Part shown: piece after piece, positions 58,729 through 64,000 of the stretch
How positions within the stretch are numbered: position 1 is the first letter of the stretch
Layout: each line of letters begins with the position of its first letter
Assembly (NCBI RefSeq): GCF_014529535.1
Contig: NW_023503501.1
Location: 4,470,150 to 4,534,149, forward strand
Direction of reading: 5' to 3'
Length of the DNA stretch: 64,000 bases
DNA from: Bradysia coprophila
Taxonomy: Eukaryota; Arthropoda; Insecta; Diptera; Sciaridae
Program-made: the position numbers and the translations under genes
The notes under the pieces: generated by a model
What the model saw: only the letters and a program-made list of their open reading frames with translations
What the model was told of the DNA's origin: nothing
The model's database searches: none

Positions 58729-59998
58729 ATGGACGACTTCAAAGGCAGGGAGAATATGCTTAAAGGGGTGGCAACAGTAAGTCAATTTGTCTGTAAATTA
58801 GCTAGGGCTCCTGCTCCTGCTAGGGCATCCTGCTCTGTTGGACATGAAATAATATATCTGTTGCTTATAGGCAGTATCGCTTGTGACGGTCGGTTTAACT
58901 GGAGGATCATATTTTAGAACTGACGGCGGAGATCAATTTGCATTGGTTATGACAATCTTTGCGTTCATATATTCACTCAGCTTGGTCATTTTAATAGTAT
59001 TGAAAAAGATGCCTACGACAACTCAGTTCTTTAAAATGGTATAGGTTTTAAAGCCATAAAAAGTCATTCTTGCCGACAATGTTTCATTTAATTTCAGGAA
59101 GCGATTGCTTATTTAGTTTTTGTGGTACTCTTAGCTATTGCAGCGATTATTTTTCTGGTCTTGACATGTCGATTACCAAAATACTTTGGCAATTCCTATT
59201 TAGCAACGAGGATCTTTGCAATGGTAAATTATTTTTAAACATTTTTGATTTGATTTTTGTGTCATCGGGATTGTGGAATGGAACTCATTCGGGGTGTGTT
59301 TTATCCTAATTTTTTTTATCTGTAAAGAAGTTTGCTTTGATCTTAGGCCTATAAAGAATAAAAGTTCCCTCCATAGCATTTTGTTAAAGGAAAGCTTTCA
59401 GGCACTGATATTAGATTTTGGAATGGCGACTGAACTTCGTTAGTTGTATCAACACTCCTAAAATGTGTTACAGTTGCGTAGAATATTTACAAGAATTTAC
59501 AAGAATGATCCGGGATCAATTTTACGAGTAATCGAGTAGTCTAAACGACGTGGAAGGTGATGGACTCATATACCGAATGATTACCTCAGGGAAGAGCAGA
59601 CGTTATTTGTTATTGCGTCTCTGTGTAGAACTGTTCCTAGCATTAACATTGTGGTTAGAGCTACCGCTTCAGATTGTTTGTATGGATATGTGCTAACTCA
59701 TCATACAGGGAAACAAATCACCTATCTATCTAACAAAAGACCAAACTGATTTAATCAGCTTCCGAGTACTCTTTATGTAACTGCTAGGAGCAGTGGTTTG
59801 TTCTCTGGCTGTCGGAGTAGTATAATAGTACCAATACAGGAAACTTAATAAAACATGATAAGTTTGACTTTTTTTAGTGAAATTTTACGTTAACACTTTA
59901 CAACTTAACGGAAATTAATTCGACAGATCTTCCAATTCGCGACTGCAGCGATTTTTGCATGGATCTTATACGAAATTTACAAAAAAATCAAGAAATAA
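58729..59998 (+). CDS. Four-transmembrane small membrane protein (MARVEL-like), unknown
   Basis: Exons 58729-58776, 58871-59038, 59098-59223 and 59927-59998 are 48, 168, 126 and 72 nt, all phase 0, giving 137 aa. The predicted protein has a short cytosolic start (MDDFKGRENMLKG) and four hydrophobic segments: AVSLVTVGLTGG, FALVMTIFAFIYSLSLVILIVL, AIAYLVFVVLLAIAAIIFLVL, and IFQFATAAIFAWILYEIY. It ends in a very basic tail (KKIKK). Topology and size resemble MARVEL/CMTM-type tetraspan vesicle proteins such as insect singles bar, but I see no diagnostic motif. Each boundary has a good GT/AG and no frame break, so the gene is real even though its family is uncertain. The third intron is 703 bp. 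Confidence 0.7.
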
Positions 59999-62405
59999 CG
60001 CGAAAAAACCAGCAAATTGCTTTTAATGATTCCGTTTTTGTTGCAAAATTGGTTTTGTTAACAATAAATTATAATTTTCGATATTTCAATTCGTTTTCAC
60101 ATTATAGTACCGCTCAACTAAGCGGCAGTGATGCAAGTCAAACAAACATACACACAAAAATTTTAGGGACTGCTAAAAGCAGAACTTTTTCTCCCATCAT
60201 ATGTTTAGGGTTAGGGAATTTTGAAATAGAGTACATTTCCAACTTGAAAAAGAGTACAATAGAGTACGCTAGTCAGAACAAGAAAAGAGTACAACAGAGT
60301 ACATTATTTGGAAGTGGAAAAGATTAGGTAAAATTGATTTGGCGTTTCCTTCATTCAAAAAATTATAAAAATCCTCACGATTTATGTTCTAACAATTTCA
60401 ACATTTGTGGCATGTTTTTGATTAATGAGCAGCAAAACTCCGAATTGAGTTGCTCCTTGAGGCGCTTTCATAAAATCACATTCAGCTCAAATCGTCAATA
60501 TTTTTCAAAGCTTCAGACACCCCTTTCTTTGACCATGAGTCAGAAGCTTTCCAAAAGTTCTCTTAGCAAATTTAGTGCTCTGTCACACAAATTGGTCATT
60601 TGTACCCTAAGTATCGAAAAATTAATATTACTACCGTAGTAAGTCCATGCAGGATGATTGAAGAAAGTATAACATCTTTGCCGCGGAGCGAAAAATTTTC
60701 TTTCTATTTTCTAATAAATTAGCAACAATTAGATTTTCTTATTTGAAAAAGAGTACGAAGAGTAAATAATAGTTGAAATAGTAACGGGCTAGCCACAGCC
60801 AGTTAAAAGTAGTAACAATGTTGAAAACCAGTACATGTACTCTAAAAAGAGTACGCCTGGGAACCCTACATATGTTCCCTGTGTATCTGTATGTGACAGA
60901 ATGACTATCCATTGACATCTATGCCATAGACACATTAAAATTAAAATTGGTCCCGAGATATCAATTGGTATAAAACTACTGATTGTTGGTCTGTTGACCA
61001 ACATTGTTTGAAATGTTTGAAACTCACCATTTTATGATGCAAAATCTTTAGAGCTTTAAAGTGGAGCGAAGTTTTGGCCAAGTGTGTCACATCATTTACG
61101 GAAATGGCTACAGACAATGCCAACAATTTGAATGTCATGATTAAGTAGATATATGTGCGTGCACTTCCTACGAAACATAATTTCTTTATGCACAAGTGAG
61201 CTTCATATACTGTGCTGCTTGCATCTACGTTGAGTTTAAATTTTTATCGCTCATAAGTCATAGTCAATTTGTTATTGTCATATTGGCTGAAGCATAATAA
61301 AATATACCTTGACTGGCTTGAGTGATAGACGGGTATTTATTGTGAGAAGAAAGTTTGCATTCTTTTATATATGCCATTTCGCTTTGCCGGGTCGGGAGCA
61401 ACCAAATGGCAATGAGAATAAGTTTATCGAGACTAATATTAATTGTGGCAGAAAATTGAAAATGCGCCTGTAATACAGAAGGATCTTGACATTTTTGGAA
61501 CGCATTTCCTTTACTATTTTGAGCAAAAGCTTCAGAAAAACTGGATCATTTCGTTGAAATATTAATTTATAAATGAGCTGATCTGTTGACGGCCGTAAAG
61601 ACTTGCGTCACACTTACTTCTGAGGAACCTTTTAGGTGATTTTTTTATCCCAAGCGAAAGGAACAGCCAGCGAGATATTTATCACTTTTCGTAATTACTA
61701 AATGGATTGGATGGATCTTCGTTTTTATCATGAACATTATTTTATCTACAATCACAATCACCAGATATACCCGAAATTTTCGTTGGACGTTGTAATTGCG
61801 TAATATCATCCATAAATACTGGTTCTGGTACTGGTACTGGTTACAAATTTGTGATTATAACGACCAATTCATGTGTGATTGCATACTCTTAACGTTTTAC
61901 ACACATTTTTTGATCGCACAGAATTTATCCTAAGTGGCAATCTTTCGGCTAATAATATACCACTTATGAGGATAATGTGTAATTGATTCAGATGCGATTA
62001 AAATGTATGCAGACTTACCATGTCAAGGTTTACATTTTTTTTTGGTTTTTTGCTTAAATATATTTATAAATTGATAAATCATCACAACCGGACAATTTGA
62101 GCTTAATGTTCATCGGTAAAAACGCAACAATATATTATCAAACACTCTACTCAAACGTGTCGGACAAATGCGAGTGTAATATAACAAGAAAGTAAGAAAC
62201 AAGATGAAGCACTGGCCTTCCACAAATATTATAAGGGTTCGATTACCATGTCCGTCCAGCCTTGGAGAAAATCACACATAAAATTGCATTTGTTTATGTC
62301 AAACTAATTCAAATTTTTCTTTCGCTGTCTTTTGAATGAAATTTTTCTTTAATCTTTTACATAGGGTCAGGGTCTCGTTAGCCCTAATTCGGTTAACACA
62401 AAAAA
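59999..62405. other. Spacer with transposon debris
   Basis: AGAGTAC/GAGTACA strings recur at 60230-60310 and 60745-60855. TTAGGGTTAGGGAATT at about 60207 and the complement of the right boundary (GTAGGGTTCCCAGGCGTACTC, about 60849-60869) look like eroded hAT-type ends around a 660-bp relic. No intact coding frame. GACTTGCGTCACACTTAC near 61600 matches the motif at about 33949. Confidence 0.4.
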
Positions 62406-63609
62406 GATAAATTACAGTTCCCCTTAACCTCAAATCGGTCAATGTTGGCGTACCCCAAGGGTCTGAGATGGGACCATTGAATTTCATTATCTATATCAAC
62501 GATTTAATGAATCTCGATCTGATTGGTCAACTGGTTCTGTATGCGGATGATGCTGCCCTGATCTATGCACTCGACACCCCACAAAGCCTGGAGAATGCAA
62601 TGCAACATGACATTGATTTGATTCACCAATGGCTATGCAGGAATAAGTTATCACTCAACGCTGGGAAAACGTGCTACGTAACGTTTGGTCGTGCGAAGAA
62701 CATCGACAATATCCGAATCACCGTGGACGGAACCGTAATCGAACGAGTCAAGAAATACAAGTACTTGGGACTTGTCATTGATGAAGACCTGAACTTCCAT
62801 TCCCATGTTACCCACATAAAAAAACAGATCACACCGTTCATTTCGTTAATGTGGCGTAAAGGGAAATACATACCGATGGCGAAACGGAAACAATTGTACT
62901 TTGCATACGTTCAAAATCATCTGACGTACATGTTACCAATCTATGGAGACTGCGCTGGATACAAACTCAAGGAATTGTAAACCCTGCAGAATCGATGCAT
63001 CAAAGCAATTTATCGATTGGACAGATACACGTCGACAACGTATCTGTACAGCACCAGCATGCTTCCGATGGCCGAACTTGCTGAATTCGAACGAATCGTT
63101 ACAATTCATAAACTTGTCAACTCGCTAACCAAGCACAATTTCCATTTCACCAACAATGGAGATGTACATGGTCGATCTACCAGAAGGAATTCACAGATCC
63201 ATATATTTAACCAACATTCTTCCATCATGTCCGCAAATGCTGCGTTGTCAACTGCTTTAAGTGAATATAACTCTATTGATAGTGAAACTAGAAAACTGAC
63301 GAACTTAAGAACGTTTAAAGCTAAAGTAAAACTGAAAATTATGAGTGATAGTGACAAATGTCGTGCAATTTCGCCCTACTATTTTATAAACTGATTATGC
63401 TGTGATATTATCTTCTTTCTGTTATTTTTCATATGTTGATGCTTGTTTTTGTTATCATTATCCAAACTATTGTGCGAATTATTTAACGAGATCCAAACTG
63501 AATCAATAAAAAAAAAAAAAACAATATTGTAAGACGACAAAGCCTAAATTGTATTCCACTCGGCACTTTAATTGGAATGATAATAAATACAAATTTTCAA
63601 AAAAAAAAA
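62406..63609 (+). mobile_element. 5'-truncated non-LTR retrotransposon (reverse transcriptase 3' part)
   Basis: The element begins within the reverse transcriptase and continues through the end of ORF2 to a 3' tail with AATAAATAC and a final A-run near 63599-63609. 5' truncation and an A-rich 3' end are the hallmarks of target-primed reverse transcription. The 5' edge is approximate; I could not identify a target duplication. Confidence 0.75.
62420..63394 (+). pseudogene. Reverse transcriptase ORF2 C-terminal half, one nonsense codon
   Basis: Reads GVPQGSEMGPLNFIIYINDL (RT motif 4-like), LVLYADDAALIY (YADD catalytic motif), LSLNAGKTCYVTFG and KYKYLGLVIDEDLNFHSHV, typical of the Jockey/CR1 group RT fingers/thumb region. 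A TAA at 62978-62980 interrupts, after which the same frame continues open to 63394 with LQNRCIKAIYRLDRYTSTTYL, the usual post-RT C-terminal domain. Only one lesion is visible apart from the 5' truncation, so the copy is fairly young. The endonuclease and N-terminal RT are absent. Confidence 0.8.
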
Positions 63610-64000
63610 TTGATCCGATGCGTATTGGTTTTGAAATATTCTGTCAGTTTCTGAAGTCATTCAGTCTTACCATCAATACAAAACACCAGCGACTGAAGAT
63701 CATATTACAATAAAAAGTACCGACCACATACCAAGCTTATGAAATCTAATGGAATTAAGAAAAAATGCATTTTGAAAGTACGTTGATTCTCTCAACAGTC
63801 TAAACTTAACAAAATTCCTTATTGCTGCAATTACTACTAACGTTTTGAGCAACACATTTCGTCTTCTTGAAAATGTTATGCTCGTGAAGTATGCAAAATA
63901 TCAACTATTCAATGCAGAAAATCGACACCAAAGACCCCATCATACTGGGCATATTTTACAGCATCAAGTTCACATCCAATACTCTCTCTCTAGCAACCAA
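63610..64000. other. Terminal noncoding segment
   Basis: AT-rich sequence beyond the retroelement tail. No feature recognised. Confidence 0.4.

Noticed and set aside
1-64000. CRISPR array or bacterial operon structure
   Set aside because: No regularly spaced short direct repeats with unique spacers; genes are intron-containing and eukaryotic.

Overview
This window is eukaryotic nuclear DNA from an insect, most likely a dipteran. The gene set is insect-like (Upf1, pico/lamellipodin, MMS19, WDR43, MORN4, SMYD, a peritrophin). Introns are short (about 55-200 bp) with GT...AG ends. Spacers are AT-rich and full of small transposon relics. A lower (nematoceran) fly is my inference from gene style only; the sequence does not prove a species. 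Exon models below were built by reading splice sites by eye. The frame sums to whole codons for every complete model.

Layout. 1-9.2 kb: AT-rich sequence with no supported coding, probably upstream or intron of the next gene. 9.26-12.33 kb (+): pico/lamellipodin/MIG-10 (RA-PH adaptor). 12.3-18.1 kb: 3' UTR and a transposon graveyard, including a hAT remnant with exact TIRs and a 6-bp target duplication, two TAGGTTTGTTCC-family MITEs and a degenerate SINE. 18.1-25.7 kb (-): three intact tandem RidA (YjgF/UK114) genes of 137 aa with identical exon sizes. They are interrupted by a 1.5-kb ORF1-only non-LTR-like element flanked by a 390-bp direct duplication, and one carries a full tRNA-derived SINE in an intron. 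26.8-27.7 kb (+): chitin-binding peritrophin-like protein. 27.7-30.9 kb: several palindromic MITEs. 30.9-32.7 kb (+): SMYD-type SET/MYND protein. 32.7-35.7 kb: noncoding, with a 109-bp minisatellite. 36.8-41.5 kb (-): Upf1. 43.8-46.3 kb (+): WDR43/UTP5. 47.8-48.3 kb (+): a small secreted cysteine-repeat protein with a clear TATA box. 49.9-51.9 kb (-): a bacterial-type FAD-dependent (type II cholesterol-oxidase-like) oxidase with a signal peptide and introns. 53.1-56.6 kb (+): MMS19, tail-to-tail with MORN4 (56.7-57.3 kb, -). 58.5-60.0 kb (+): a possible 62-aa gene and a four-helix membrane protein. 62.4-63.6 kb (+): the 3' end of a non-LTR retrotransposon with one nonsense codon.

How the genes relate. 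They are mostly unrelated housekeeping genes: mRNA surveillance (Upf1), ribosome biogenesis (WDR43), cytosolic Fe-S assembly (MMS19), actin signalling (pico) and reactive imine clean-up (RidA). There is no operon-like logic. The most unusual parts are the RidA array with its long-duplication retroelement insertion, the laterally acquired-looking FAD oxidase, the uncharacterised two-repeat cysteine protein, and the dense and diverse set of palindromic elements.
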